Shown here: piece by piece, positions 7,068-16,716 of the stretch
How positions within the stretch are numbered: position 1 is the stretch's first letter
Layout of the letters: each line of letters starts with the position of its first letter
Assembly (NCBI RefSeq): GCF_037414475.1
Contig: NZ_CP147913.1
Location: 3,038,001 to 3,102,000 of the forward strand
From: Myxococcus stipitatus
GTDB taxonomy: Bacteria > Myxococcota > Myxococcia > Myxococcales > Myxococcaceae
Reading direction: 5' to 3'
DNA length: 64,000 nt
The notes under the pieces: generated by a model
Told to the model about the DNA's origin: nothing
What the model saw: the letters and a program-made list of their open reading frames with translations, nothing else
Databases searched by the model: none
Position numbers and translations under genes: made by a program

Positions 7068-8768
7068 TTGTCCAAGTGCATGAAGTGCGGAGCGCTGTTG
7101 CCGCCCGTCGGAGACTGCCCCGCCTGCGCCAAGGCCGCCGCCCAGACCACTCTGCCGGGCCTGCCGAGCTTCCTCGACCGGGACCTCCAGATTGACCGCC
7201 GGACTCCCGGCCGCGCCGAGGGCCCCGCCTTCGCCGAGCGCAGCCCCGCGCCTCCTCCCGCCGTCGCCCCGCTCGCCGGTCCCCTTCCGCCGCCCGCCGA
7301 GCCGCGGGTCACGACGCCCCGCAACGCGCCCGGTGTCGCGAGGCCCACGCCCCCGGGCATGACGCCCGCGGCCCGGCCCGCTTCAGGCCAGCCCGCCTGG
7401 GCCCAGCAGACAGCTCAGCCACAGGGGGGTGGCGGGTTTCCGCTGAATGTCCCGCCTCCGCCGGCGACCGTCCAACCGTCCATGTCGCCGATGACGCCCG
7501 CCTATGGGACGCCCAGCGCCGCGCGCGCGAGGGCCGCGGGACTGGCGGCCGCTTCCGTGGGGCAAGACTCCGCGAACTCCGCGGCGGAGACCCTGCCGGG
7601 GATGCCGCTCATCGAGCCCGTGGCCCCCGTGTCTTCGGGCCTGCCGCGCATGGGGCCCTCGGCCTCGGGCCAGCCCCACGGGGCGGCCTCCGCGCAGCCG
7701 CACAGGGCGGCCTCGGGACAGGCGGGTCAGCCTCACGGGACGCCCCAGGGTCTGCCGCATATGGCGGCTTCCGCGCAGGCTCACACTGTGGCCTCGGCGC
7801 AGGGCCACGGGACGGCATCAGGTCAGCCTCATGCGGCGACGTCGGCTCAACCCCACGGGGCGGCCCAGGGTCTGCCGCATATGGCGGCTTCGGCTCAGGC
7901 CACCGCGACCTCGGCGCAGCCGTCCACGGCCGGTCTTCTTCGCATGCCCCCTGCGGCGGCCCAGCCCCCCATTTCGGCTTCGCAGGGTCAGCCTCACGCG
8001 GCTCCGTCGGCGCAGGCGCACATGGCGGCCTCGCCGGCGATGTCGCATGCGGAGCCGACGTCCCCTGCCTCGTCGGGTCTGCCTCGGATGGAGCAGGCCG
8101 CCTCGGGTCAGCTCCCCATGGAAGGGGACTCGTCGAGTCTCCCCCCGATGGAGCCCTTGGACCCGGCGTCCTTCAGCCTCCCCCCGATGCAGGCCGTGGC
8201 TCCCGCCCCGGGCTTGCCGGTGATGGAGCAGGCCGCGCCTCGCGCGGAGAAGCCTCGCCCGCAGGCGGCCCCGTCGCGTTCCCAGCCGAGCATCACGGAA
8301 GTCCACGCGCGCCCGGCGTCCCTGTGGCGGCGGCTGCTCTCCTTCTCCATCGACACGGCGGCCATCGCGGGCGTCGCGGCGCTGTACATCACCCTCGCGT
8401 CGTCCGTGACGGGGGTGAAGTCCCCCGAGGCCGGGCTGTCCGGCCTGGACGGTTTCGTCGCCTGGCTGCGGGCGCTGCACACGGTGCTGCTGCCGGGCGT
8501 TTTCCTCGTGATGCTCCTGGCGCTTGTATACTGCGCGGTGGCGGCCTTCCTGTGGAACGGACGCACGCTCGGCCGGCTTTTGCTGGGCCTGCGCCTGGTG
8601 GACACCCACGGGCTGGCGCCTGCCCCCGGACGCGCCATCATCCGGGCGATGCTGTCCAGCGTCTCCTTCGTCCTCTTCCTGGGCGGATTCTGGATGGCGC
8701 TCTTTGATCGCCGCGGACAGACGCTCCATGACAAGCTGACGTCCACTTTCGTCGTTCAACCGAGCTGA
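7068..8768 (+). CDS. Zinc-ribbon / low-complexity / RDD-domain membrane protein
   Basis: A 566-residue protein with three parts. Residues 4-20 form a CxxC...CxxC zinc ribbon (CMKC...CPAC). Residues about 30-400 are a Pro/Ala/Ser/Gln/His-rich linker with degenerate repeats such as SAQPHGAAS and QGLPHMAAS. The C-terminal 150 residues are an RDD domain with membrane helices, the basic start LWRRLLSFSID, GLRLVDTHG, and DRRGQTLHDKL near the end. RDD proteins have been linked to ion transport, but the role here is unknown. The TTG start at 7068 is supported by GGAGGAG just upstream and by the zinc ribbon beginning at once. Confidence 0.8.
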   Translation: MSKCMKCGALLPPVGDCPACAKAAAQTTLPGLPSFLDRDLQIDRRTPGRAEGPAFAERSPAPPPAVAPLAGPLPPPAEPRVTTPRNAPGVARPTPPGMTPAARPASGQPAWAQQTAQPQGGGGFPLNVPPPPATVQPSMSPMTPAYGTPSAARARAAGLAAASVGQDSANSAAETLPGMPLIEPVAPVSSGLPRMGPSASGQPHGAASAQPHRAASGQAGQPHGTPQGLPHMAASAQAHTVASAQGHGTASGQPHAATSAQPHGAAQGLPHMAASAQATATSAQPSTAGLLRMPPAAAQPPISASQGQPHAAPSAQAHMAASPAMSHAEPTSPASSGLPRMEQAASGQLPMEGDSSSLPPMEPLDPASFSLPPMQAVAPAPGLPVMEQAAPRAEKPRPQAAPSRSQPSITEVHARPASLWRRLLSFSIDTAAIAGVAALYITLASSVTGVKSPEAGLSGLDGFVAWLRALHTVLLPGVFLVMLLALVYCAVAAFLWNGRTLGRLLLGLRLVDTHGLAPAPGRAIIRAMLSSVSFVLFLGGFWMALFDRRGQTLHDKLTSTFVVQPS

Positions 8769-8819
8769 CCCACCGCTTCATTGTGCCTTGCGGCCGCGGC
8801 CGTAAGATGCCGCGTCTCC

Positions 8820-11800
8820 ATGCCCGCCCGTCTTGCCCAGCTCCTCGTCTCCCGCACACTCCTTTCCCAGGAGAAGGCGGGAGAGTTGTTGCGTCACCAG
8901 CAGGCCCAGGGCGGACACCTGGACACGGTCCTGCTGGAACAGGGGCTCGCGAGCGAGGCGGATGTGCTCTCGCTGCTCGGAGACGTGTCGGGCTTCCGTC
9001 CGGTGAACCTGGTCGACTTCGAGCCCAACGCGGAAGTCGCCTCCTTCATCCCGCCCAAGATCGCCGAGCGGCTCTGCGTGGTGCCGCTCTCCCTGGACGG
9101 CCAGACGCTGCACGTCGCCTGCTCGTATCCGGTGCCCAAGAAGGAGCTCGACGAGGTCGGGTTCCTGCTCGGCAAGCCGCTCGAGCTGTGGGTGGCCGCC
9201 GAGGTCCGCATCCGCGAGTGGATCTCCGCCATCTACCGCCAGCCGCTGCCCCCGCGCTTCACCCAGTTGGTCGCCGCGCTGGACCCGGAACAGCAGCTTC
9301 CCGTCACGCCTCCGCCTCCACCGCCCCCCGAGGAGTCCCTCACGGTGGAGATGGTGGAGCGGCTGGCTCACTCCGTGGCGAGGGAGCCCGTGGCCACGGA
9401 GGTCCGCTCCGCGCCCCGGCCCGAGCAGCGTGACCCACAGCGGCCGCCGCCGCCCCCGCCCCCTGACACCGCGGCCGCGCCACCGCCGGCCTTCGTCCGA
9501 GCACCGCTGCGGCTGAACATGCCCGGGGGCGCGCAGCCGTCGAGGCCCGACACGTCGCGCCCCGCCCAGCCGCCCGTGCTCACCGCCACGCCCATGCAGG
9601 GCGCTCACGGTGGGACCAGCGCCGAGCGAGGCTCGCACGCCGCAACACCCGAGAACACGCAGGCCGCGTCCCGTCAGACGGGTTCAGGCACCGCGCACGG
9701 GGCATCGTCGGCATCGCGTGCCGCGACGACAGGCGCCACGCAGTCGGCCGCGAGCACCGCTCAACAGTCATCGCATCCTGCGAGCGCCTCTGCATCGGCA
9801 CCTCGGGCAACGGCCACGGGCGCCCATCACGGTGCGACGAGCACTGCGCAACCCCCGTTCCCGCCTGGAACAGCAGGTGTCGCGCAACCGCCGTTCCCCC
9901 CTGGTGCAGCGAGCTCCGGGCAGCAGGTGTCCCAGCACGCCCAGCATTCCGCGAGTGCCGCACAGTCATCGTCCCCGTCTGGTCCGACGGGCGCCTCTCA
10001 GCCTGGTCATCACGGGGCCACGGGCTCGTTCCCGCACGGAGCAACGGGCGCCTCGCAGCCTGCTCACCACGGAGCCTCGGGCTCACCTCCGTCGTTCCAG
10101 CACGGAGCAACAGGCACTGGCCCCACAGGTTCGACCTCTTCGCATCCCCACGGCACGACCGGCGCCGCGCAGCACGGAGCCACCGGCTCCGCGAGCACGC
10201 CCCCATCCGCCTCCCGCGCCCCGGCCGCGAACACCGCCCCCGGTACACAGTCCGCGCAGCGCACGGGCACGCAGACCTCCGCCCCTCGCGGTGCCCCCCA
10301 GGACTCCGGTCCGACGCCACCCGTGTGGCCGCCGGCCCCGCCCGCGCAACCCGGTCACTCGCCTCAAATCTGGCCTCCAGGTCCCGCGGCGTCGCCGTCT
10401 TCCCCTGAAGCACCAGCGCCCTCCACGCTCCGCTTCGGAACCCAGTCCGCGGGAAGCGTGAACGCACCGCCGCGTTCGAGCGAGCCCGCGTTCATCGTCT
10501 TCCCCAACCCCAACAAGGCCACCACCCCAGCACCGGCGCGCCCCCGCGCCAGCGAGCCGGAACCCCGGCCGCCTCCGTCCTCCACCAACCAGGACGTCCC
10601 GGACTGGACGCTGGCGCAGGCGCGCGCGGCCCTCAAGGAGTCCACCAAGGACCGCGACCGGCTCATGGACGTGGCGCTGCGCTTCGGCCGTCGCACGTTC
10701 GACTACGTCGCGGCCTTCGCCGTGCTGCGAGGCGCCGCCGTGGGCTGGGAAGCCCGTGGCGACGGCATGTCGGGTGAGCAGCTCGCCCAGGTCTCCGTGC
10801 CGCTCGACGCCAGCAGCGTCTTCCGCACGGTGGCGGTGACGCGAGGAAGCTACGCGGGGCCGCTGTCCCCGGACGCCCTCACGCGGCACTACCTGGAACT
10901 GTTCGGCCGTCAGACGCCGCGCACCGTCTTCCTGTACCCGGTGGAGGTGAAGGGCCGGCTGGTGGCCATCATCTACGGCGACTGCGGGCAGAAGCCCATG
11001 AGCCAGCGCCGGCTGTCGGACTACATCCTGTTCTGCCAGGACCTGGCCTCCGCCTTCCAGGAGCTCATCCTCTTCCGCAAGCAGCGCCTGTCCGCGCCGC
11101 GCGCCCCCGAGGAGGACATCTCCATCGACGTGGACGTGCCAGCCGGCACCGCGCCCGCACCCGCGCCCGCGGTGGTGGCGGGCCTCGGCTGGAGCCCCTT
11201 CTTCGGCCGAGGCGCCTCTGGCACCGTCGGCCGCGCCGCCGCCCTGCCCCCTCGCGCGCAGTCCCAGGAAGAGCGCCCGCCCCCGGACTTCGCCCCGCTG
11301 CTGCGCCGGCTCACCGGCCCGGACGCGGCCCAGCGCTCCAACGCAATGGTGGAGCTGGCGCGCTCGCCCGAGGCCAGCGCCCGGGTCCTCGCCCAGCACT
11401 TCCCGGGCCCCACCGCGTGGAGCCGCCTGCCCGTCGTCGAGCTGCCCGAGGCGGATGAGCTCGGCCCCATTCCCGCCGCGATGTCCCGGCTCGGCCGTCC
11501 CGCCGCGCAGGCCCTGGCGCCGCTGCTGGACGCGCACGACGCGGACACGCGCTACTTCGCGCTGCTCACCGCGGGCAACCTGCCCTACGTGGAGCTCGTC
11601 GACGGCGTGCTGCGCGGACTGTTCGACCTGGAGCCGGATATCTCCAGCGCCGCGCGAGTCGCCTCGGCCGCGCTCAAGCAACTGCCGCGTCTGGACTCCG
11701 CGATGCGGGAGCTCCGCCAGGAGCTCAACAGCCGCGACATGATGCGCCGGGCGCTCGCCGCCAGAGCCCTGGGCACCCTGCACGACCGCGACGCCGTCGA

Positions 11801-12143
11801 GGGTCTCATCCAGCTCACGCGCAGCGAGGACGAGATGTGCGCCCAGGCCGCCGCGGAGGCGCTGCGCGAAGTGACGCGCATGCCGCTGGGCCTCAGCCCC
11901 AAGCAGTGGGCGGCCTGGTGGGCGGAGAACCGCAGCCGCCGTCGCGCCGACTGGCTCATCACCGCCCTGCGCCACCGCGAGCTCGATGTCCGGCTCGCCG
12001 CCATCGAGGAGCTGAGCCGCGCGCTCAACGACACCCTCGGCTACTACGCGGACGCGCCCGAGTCCGAGCGCGAAGTCGCCGTGCGCCGCTGGGAGGCCGC
12101 CGCCGTGGCTCCGGCCAACGCTCGCCGCCTGGGCATGCTCTGA
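8820..12143 (+). CDS. MshEN (GspE N-terminal) domain protein with HEAT repeats, no ATPase
   Basis: A 1107-residue protein. Residues 1-140 resemble the N-terminal domain of type II secretion/type IV pilus ATPases (MshEN). They contain a segment close to the c-di-GMP-binding consensus (RLAQLLVSRTLLSQEK...HQ). Residues about 165-580 are low-complexity, with Pro runs and His/Gly/Ala/Thr/Ser repeats such as HGATGASQPAHHGASG. Residues about 590-750 form a folded domain (DWTLAQARAALKE onward) that looks GAF-like, and the last 250 residues carry HEAT-like helical repeats. There is no Walker A motif, so it is not a secretion ATPase. A regulatory or scaffold role is inferred. A TAAGAT element lies 11 nt before the ATG. 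Confidence 0.8.
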   Translation: MPARLAQLLVSRTLLSQEKAGELLRHQQAQGGHLDTVLLEQGLASEADVLSLLGDVSGFRPVNLVDFEPNAEVASFIPPKIAERLCVVPLSLDGQTLHVACSYPVPKKELDEVGFLLGKPLELWVAAEVRIREWISAIYRQPLPPRFTQLVAALDPEQQLPVTPPPPPPPEESLTVEMVERLAHSVAREPVATEVRSAPRPEQRDPQRPPPPPPPDTAAAPPPAFVRAPLRLNMPGGAQPSRPDTSRPAQPPVLTATPMQGAHGGTSAERGSHAATPENTQAASRQTGSGTAHGASSASRAATTGATQSAASTAQQSSHPASASASAPRATATGAHHGATSTAQPPFPPGTAGVAQPPFPPGAASSGQQVSQHAQHSASAAQSSSPSGPTGASQPGHHGATGSFPHGATGASQPAHHGASGSPPSFQHGATGTGPTGSTSSHPHGTTGAAQHGATGSASTPPSASRAPAANTAPGTQSAQRTGTQTSAPRGAPQDSGPTPPVWPPAPPAQPGHSPQIWPPGPAASPSSPEAPAPSTLRFGTQSAGSVNAPPRSSEPAFIVFPNPNKATTPAPARPRASEPEPRPPPSSTNQDVPDWTLAQARAALKESTKDRDRLMDVALRFGRRTFDYVAAFAVLRGAAVGWEARGDGMSGEQLAQVSVPLDASSVFRTVAVTRGSYAGPLSPDALTRHYLELFGRQTPRTVFLYPVEVKGRLVAIIYGDCGQKPMSQRRLSDYILFCQDLASAFQELILFRKQRLSAPRAPEEDISIDVDVPAGTAPAPAPAVVAGLGWSPFFGRGASGTVGRAAALPPRAQSQEERPPPDFAPLLRRLTGPDAAQRSNAMVELARSPEASARVLAQHFPGPTAWSRLPVVELPEADELGPIPAAMSRLGRPAAQALAPLLDAHDADTRYFALLTAGNLPYVELVDGVLRGLFDLEPDISSAARVASAALKQLPRLDSAMRELRQELNSRDMMRRALAARALGTLHDRDAVEGLIQLTRSEDEMCAQAAAEALREVTRMPLGLSPKQWAAWWAENRSRRRADWLITALRHRELDVRLAAIEELSRALNDTLGYYADAPESEREVAVRRWEAAAVAPANARRLGML

Positions 12144-12202
12144 CCCGGCCCTGAGCCAATCCCCGAGGGCCCGCCATCCCCGAGAGCCTCCCTCCGAACC
12201 GA

Positions 12203-12225
12203 GTCAGCCTCCAGGCGAGGCTGAC
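12203..12225 (+). terminator. Hairpin terminator
   Basis: A perfect 9-bp stem GTCAGCCTC/GAGGCTGAC with the 5-nt loop CAGGC lies 59 bp downstream of the MshEN/HEAT gene and before the kinase gene. Confidence 0.6.
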
Positions 12226-12290
12226 CGCGTCGGGCGAAACCCCGCCCGGACTATGCTGGAGCCAGTGACTCCGGCACGAGACCCGACACC

Positions 12291-13835
12291 ATGACCAGCG
12301 GGATGTGGCTCAACCTCATCGCCTGCGCTGGGTTGCTCGCGCTCGCGGGTCTGGTGCTCGCGCGCGTGGGGCGCAATCCGCTCGCGCTGCCGCTGTCGCT
12401 CCTGTCCATCATCCTCTCCACCTGGAACTTCACGGGCTTCGCGTTGGAGCGCTCGGGCGAACCGGGCTGGAGGCTGGTGAGCTTCGCCGCCATGGTGATG
12501 ACGCTGCCCAGCACCCTGCACTTCATCCTCACGTTCGTGGGGCGGCGCAGGCGCTCGGCCTGGGCCATGTACGGCACGTACGGCCTCATGGGCGCGCTCG
12601 CCCTGGTGTTGCTCGCGGCGCTCGGAGCCCCCGCGCTGGCCACGAAGCTGTCGACGTGGCACTTCGGCCTCGTCGCCACGCTGCTCGTCGCCCCGCCCCT
12701 GTGCGGAGGCTTCGCGCTGCTGGGCCTGCACCTGCGCGACGCCAAGAACCCCGATGAGCGGGCCCGCGCGGGGCTCGTGGTCGTAGGCCTGGGGTTGCTC
12801 GTCGGGATGATGTTGACGGAGTTCGCGAAGGAGCTCGGCCTGTCGCAAGTCCCGCTGTTGGGCAACGTGGGGACACTGCTGGGACTCCCCATGATGACGC
12901 TGGCCGCGCTGCGAATCGGCCTCTTCGAGCGCGACGTGGGCTCCGAAGCGCACTGGATGGCCCTGCTCGCGGTGCCCCTGGCGGCCGTGGGAGTGCTGGC
13001 CTATCTCGCCGTCTTCCGCCTCTTCGCCACGCAAGTCAGCGTGCTGGTGGTGCTCACCACGGCCATCACCTTCGCGCTGCTGGTGGCCGCGCGCCGAGGC
13101 GTCACCGCGTTCGTCACCCGCGGCGAGCGCATGAAGCGCCTGGCCACCATGGGCCGCTTCTCCGCGCAGATGGCGCACGACCTGAAGAACCCCATCGCCG
13201 CGCTGAAGGGCGCCGCGCAGTACCTCAAGGAAGAGCACGCGCGAGGCCAGTCCTGGGACCACCAGGGAGAGTTCCTCGACCTGATGTTGGAGCAGGTGGA
13301 CCGGGTCGGCCGCGTCGTGGACACCTATCAGCGGATGTCCCGCGTGGAGCCTCGGCCGCACCCCGTGGACCTGGGGCGATTGGTGGAGGGCGTCCTGTCA
13401 CTCCAGTCCTTCGCGAGCCCGGGGCAGACCACCATCCTCCGGCAGTTGGAGCCCGGCCTGCCTCCGTGCGCCGCGGACGCGGACCTCCTGTCCAACGCCC
13501 TGGAGAACCTGGTGCTCAACGGCATCGAGGCCATGCCCGAGGGCGGCACCCTCACGGTGCGCACGCTGCGCGACGGCAAGGCGCTGGCCGTGGAAGTGGA
13601 GGACACGGGCGAGGGCATGGACGCGCGCACGCGGGAGCGGGCCTTCGACGACTTCTTCACCACGAAGTCCTCGGGGAGTGGCCTGGGCCTGGCCTTCGTG
13701 CGCCGGGTGGTGGAGGCCCATGGAGGCACGGTGCGTCTGACAAGCCGGGAGGGACACGGTACGGTGGTGCGCCTGCGCCTGCCGGAAGCCGTCTCGCGGG
13801 ACGCAGGTAGTGGAATCGAAGGGGAGGCTGCGTGA
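12291..13835 (+). CDS. Membrane-bound sensor histidine kinase (NtrB-like)
   Basis: A 514-residue sensor kinase. Residues 1-265 contain about eight hydrophobic helices resembling 7TM-type sensors. The HisKA segment has the phospho-acceptor His296 in AQMAHDLKNPIAAL, followed by the N box (NALENLVLNGIEAM), G1 (DTGEGMD) and G2 (GSGLGLAF) of the HATPase_c domain. Its stop overlaps the GTG start of the response regulator by 4 bp, so the two are translationally coupled and form a two-component pair. The signal is unknown. A TATGCT stretch about 35 nt upstream could be the -10 region. Confidence 0.92.
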   Translation: MTSGMWLNLIACAGLLALAGLVLARVGRNPLALPLSLLSIILSTWNFTGFALERSGEPGWRLVSFAAMVMTLPSTLHFILTFVGRRRRSAWAMYGTYGLMGALALVLLAALGAPALATKLSTWHFGLVATLLVAPPLCGGFALLGLHLRDAKNPDERARAGLVVVGLGLLVGMMLTEFAKELGLSQVPLLGNVGTLLGLPMMTLAALRIGLFERDVGSEAHWMALLAVPLAAVGVLAYLAVFRLFATQVSVLVVLTTAITFALLVAARRGVTAFVTRGERMKRLATMGRFSAQMAHDLKNPIAALKGAAQYLKEEHARGQSWDHQGEFLDLMLEQVDRVGRVVDTYQRMSRVEPRPHPVDLGRLVEGVLSLQSFASPGQTTILRQLEPGLPPCAADADLLSNALENLVLNGIEAMPEGGTLTVRTLRDGKALAVEVEDTGEGMDARTRERAFDDFFTTKSSGSGLGLAFVRRVVEAHGGTVRLTSREGHGTVVRLRLPEAVSRDAGSGIEGEAA

Positions 13836-15238
13836 GCGAGTCGTTGAAGGGAACCGTGCTGCTGGTGGACGACGACCCGGCCGTGGCCAAAGTGCTGGGC
13901 GCGCTGCTCTCCCAGGCGGGGTTGACGACCTACGCGGCCAAGGACGGCGAGGAAGCGCTCGCGCACCTGGAACGAAAGCCCGTCGACGTCGTGGTCAGTG
14001 ACGTGCGCATGCCTGGCATGGACGGCATGCGCCTCTTGACCGAGGTGGCCAAGGGCTGGCCCGACGTCCCCGTCATCCTGCTCACCGCGCATGGCACCGT
14101 GCCGCTGGCCGTGGAGGCCATGAAGGCGGGCGCCGCGGACTTCGTGCTCAAGCCCTTCGACCGCGAGGAGATTCTCTTCACCATCCGCAAGGCGCTCTTG
14201 CGCGCCCACGGCGAAGAGGCGAACGAGCCGCTGCGCACGCCCAGCGCCTTCGTGGGCGGCAGCCGGCGCATGCAGGAGGTGCAGGCGCTGCTGGCGAAGG
14301 CGGCCACGGGCATGGCCACCGTGCTGCTGCGCGGTGAGTCCGGCACGGGCAAGGAGCTGGCGGCGAAGGCGGTCCACGACGGCAGTCCTCGCCGCGCGGG
14401 GCCCTTCGTGAAGCTGCACTGCGCGGCCCTGCCCGACACGCTGCTGGAGAGCGAGCTGTTCGGCTACGAGAAGGGCGCGTTCACCGGCGCGGCCACGCGC
14501 AAGCCCGGCCGCGTGGAGCTGGCGCACGGAGGCACGCTGTTCCTCGACGAAATCGGAGACATCTCGCCCTCGGTGCAGGTGAAGCTGCTGCGAGTCATCC
14601 AGGAGCGCGAGCTGGAGCGGCTGGGGGGCACCCAGACGCTGAAGGTGGACGTGCGCTTCGTCGCCGCGACCCACCAGCCGCTCGAGGACATGGTGAAGCA
14701 GGGCCGCTTCCGCGAGGACCTCTTCTACCGCCTCAACGTGGTGCCGCTGTGGATGCCGTCCCTGCGCGAGCGCCCCGAGGACATCGAGTCCCTGGCCAAG
14801 CACTTCCTGGAAGCCCACGCGAAGACCAACGGCAAGCCGCCCTTCACCCTCACCAACGAGGGGCTCGCGGTGCTCCTCGCCCAGCCCTGGCCGGGCAACG
14901 TGCGCCAGCTCCAGAACTTCCTGGAGCGGCTGGTGGTGCTCTCCGACGGGCAGACGCTGACGGGCGAGGACGTGATGCGCGAGCTGGCCCGCCAGCCCGG
15001 ACTCTCCAGCCCCGTCCCTCCCGTGCCGCAGTCCTCGGTGACGGCCTCGGAGCCAGGAGCCATGGCGGCGAGCTCCGAGTCGGGCCGCACGCTGGAGTCC
15101 CAGCGCAAGGACATGGAGCGGCAGGCCATGGTGGACGCGCTGAAGCGCGCGGGCGACAACCGCACGCTGGCCGCGCGGCTGCTCGGCATCAGCCGCCGCA
15201 CGCTCTACAACAAGCTGGAGGAGTACGGCCTGCTGTAG
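13832..15238 (+). CDS. Sigma-54-dependent response regulator (NtrC family)
   Basis: A 468-residue enhancer-binding protein. The receiver domain has the acidic residues DDD at 13-15, the phospho-acceptor Asp57 and Lys107. The AAA+ domain has Walker A GESGTGKE (168-175) and the sigma-54-contacting GAFTGA loop (215-220). The C-terminal Fis-type helix-turn-helix ends the protein ([22 protein letters not shown]). All key residues are intact. It should activate sigma-54 promoters when phosphorylated by the kinase encoded immediately upstream. Myxobacteria use many such pairs in development. Confidence 0.94.
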   Translation: MSESLKGTVLLVDDDPAVAKVLGALLSQAGLTTYAAKDGEEALAHLERKPVDVVVSDVRMPGMDGMRLLTEVAKGWPDVPVILLTAHGTVPLAVEAMKAGAADFVLKPFDREEILFTIRKALLRAHGEEANEPLRTPSAFVGGSRRMQEVQALLAKAATGMATVLLRGESGTGKELAAKAVHDGSPRRAGPFVKLHCAALPDTLLESELFGYEKGAFTGAATRKPGRVELAHGGTLFLDEIGDISPSVQVKLLRVIQERELERLGGTQTLKVDVRFVAATHQPLEDMVKQGRFREDLFYRLNVVPLWMPSLRERPEDIESLAKHFLEAHAKTNGKPPFTLTNEGLAVLLAQPWPGNVRQLQNFLERLVVLSDGQTLTGEDVMRELARQPGLSSPVPPVPQSSVTASEPGAMAASSESGRTLESQRKDMERQAMVDALKRAGDNRTLAARLLGISRRTLYNKLEEYGLL

Positions 15239-15243
15239 TCGCG

Positions 15244-16638
15244 TCACGCGTCCAGCGCGGCCGCCGCCTCGCCCACCAGCGCGTCCAGCTCGTCGTGAAA
15301 GTCCTGGATGAGCACGCGCGGGTCCGGCACGCGGAGGACATCCGCGGCCACGCCCACCGTCACCTGGCCCGCGTAGCTGAAGAGGCTCACGCCCACGCCC
15401 AGCTGAGCGGCCTGAGGCACCCAGAAGGTGAGCTCGCGCAGCCGCACCCCCGCCAGGGACACGGGCTGACGAGGGCCGGGCACATTCGTCGCCACCAGCG
15501 ACGCCTTCGAGCCGAAGACGTCCACCACCATCCGCTCGAGGGGCGCCGGCGTGTACCCCAGGAGCTCCAGCGCGCTGAACGTCACCACCGCCTCGGGCGA
15601 CTTCTTCACCGCGGCCATGCGCCGGGCCACCTCGCTCAAGCGGCGGCGAGGCGACTCCGCGTGCACCGGCAATCGCAGGAACACCACGCCGAAGCGGTTG
15701 CCCAGCTCTCGCGGCACGGGCTCGTCGAGCGGCCGGAGGTTCACCGGCACCAGCGCGTGCAGGTCCTCGGGCGCCACGTCGCGCGCTTCCAGGTACCGGC
15801 GCAGCGCCCCCGAGAGCACCGCGAGCAGCACGTCGTTGACCGTCCCGCCCAGGGCCTGGCCCACCTGCTTCACCCGCTCCAGGGGGATGGGCGAGGACCA
15901 CGCGGCGCGCTTCTGCTGACCCAGCGTGCCTCGCAGCGGCGTGCGAGGGTCCGGCGGAATCACCATCAACTTCCCCAGCGCCGCCGCGCCCAACGCCCCT
16001 TGCCGCATCAAGTCTCCGGCCAGGATGGGCTCGGCCGCGAGCTCCGCGCCCTTGCGCCACACCGTCCGCGCCGTGCCCGCCACCGCGAGCGCCCCACGCA
16101 TCCACCGGCCCAGTCCCGCCTCGGGTGTCCTCGGGCGCTCCCAGGCCGGCTCCGGAGCCGCCGCGGCGGGGGCCCCCTCCCCATCCGTGAGCGAGAGCAG
16201 CACCCGCGCCAGGGCGATGCCGTCGGAGAGACAGTGGTGCAGGCGCGCCAGCAGCACGTCACCGCCCTGGGCGCCCTCGAGTACATGGACCTGCCACAGC
16301 GGACGCGAGCGCTCCAGCGGCGTGCTCATCCACTGGCTCACCACCGCCTCCTGCGCGGCGCGGTCACCCGGAGCGGGGACGGGAAGGCGGACCACGTGCG
16401 CGTCGAGGTCGAAGTCCTCCGCGTCCTCCCAGTGCGGAGCCCCCAGCCGCCCCAGCACCACCCGCTGACGGAAGCGGGGATAACGCTCCACCAGCCGCGT
16501 GAGGACCAGGGTGCGCAGGCGCTCGAAGTCCAGCCGGCCCTCGAAGCCCAGCACGGCGGTAATCATCATCAGGTTGGCGGGCGCCTCCATGTGGAACCAG
16601 AGCGCGTCCACGCTCGCCATCCGCTCCTGCGTCGCCAT
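15244..16638 (-). CDS. Wax-ester synthase / diacylglycerol acyltransferase (WS/DGAT) family
   Basis: A 464-residue acyl-CoA-dependent O-acyltransferase. The catalytic HHxxxDG motif is present as HHCLSDG at residues 134-140, in the context PLWQVHVLEGAQGGDVLLARLHH. The C-terminal WES_acyltransf region includes LVATNVPGPRQPVSLAG, also characteristic. The enzyme would esterify fatty alcohols or diacylglycerol for storage lipid; the substrate cannot be told from sequence. The ATG at 16638 gives the usual family length; an upstream start at 16686 and a downstream ATG at 16620 are alternatives. It is last in a co-directional run of four minus-strand genes. Confidence 0.88.
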   Translation of the reverse strand: MATQERMASVDALWFHMEAPANLMMITAVLGFEGRLDFERLRTLVLTRLVERYPRFRQRVVLGRLGAPHWEDAEDFDLDAHVVRLPVPAPGDRAAQEAVVSQWMSTPLERSRPLWQVHVLEGAQGGDVLLARLHHCLSDGIALARVLLSLTDGEGAPAAAAPEPAWERPRTPEAGLGRWMRGALAVAGTARTVWRKGAELAAEPILAGDLMRQGALGAAALGKLMVIPPDPRTPLRGTLGQQKRAAWSSPIPLERVKQVGQALGGTVNDVLLAVLSGALRRYLEARDVAPEDLHALVPVNLRPLDEPVPRELGNRFGVVFLRLPVHAESPRRRLSEVARRMAAVKKSPEAVVTFSALELLGYTPAPLERMVVDVFGSKASLVATNVPGPRQPVSLAGVRLRELTFWVPQAAQLGVGVSLFSYAGQVTVGVAADVLRVPDPRVLIQDFHDELDALVGEAAAALDA

Positions 16639-16716
16639 CGCCTCGAGTCCCTCCTGGTGCGCGCACCCGGCCGTGTCCCGTCCCACCGGGACACGTCATG
16701 ATGGCGCAGGAAGGCC

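Noticed and set aside
13328..16105. 925-codon minus-strand frame
   Set aside because: It runs antisense through the sensor kinase and response regulator genes; pure GC-skew shadow.
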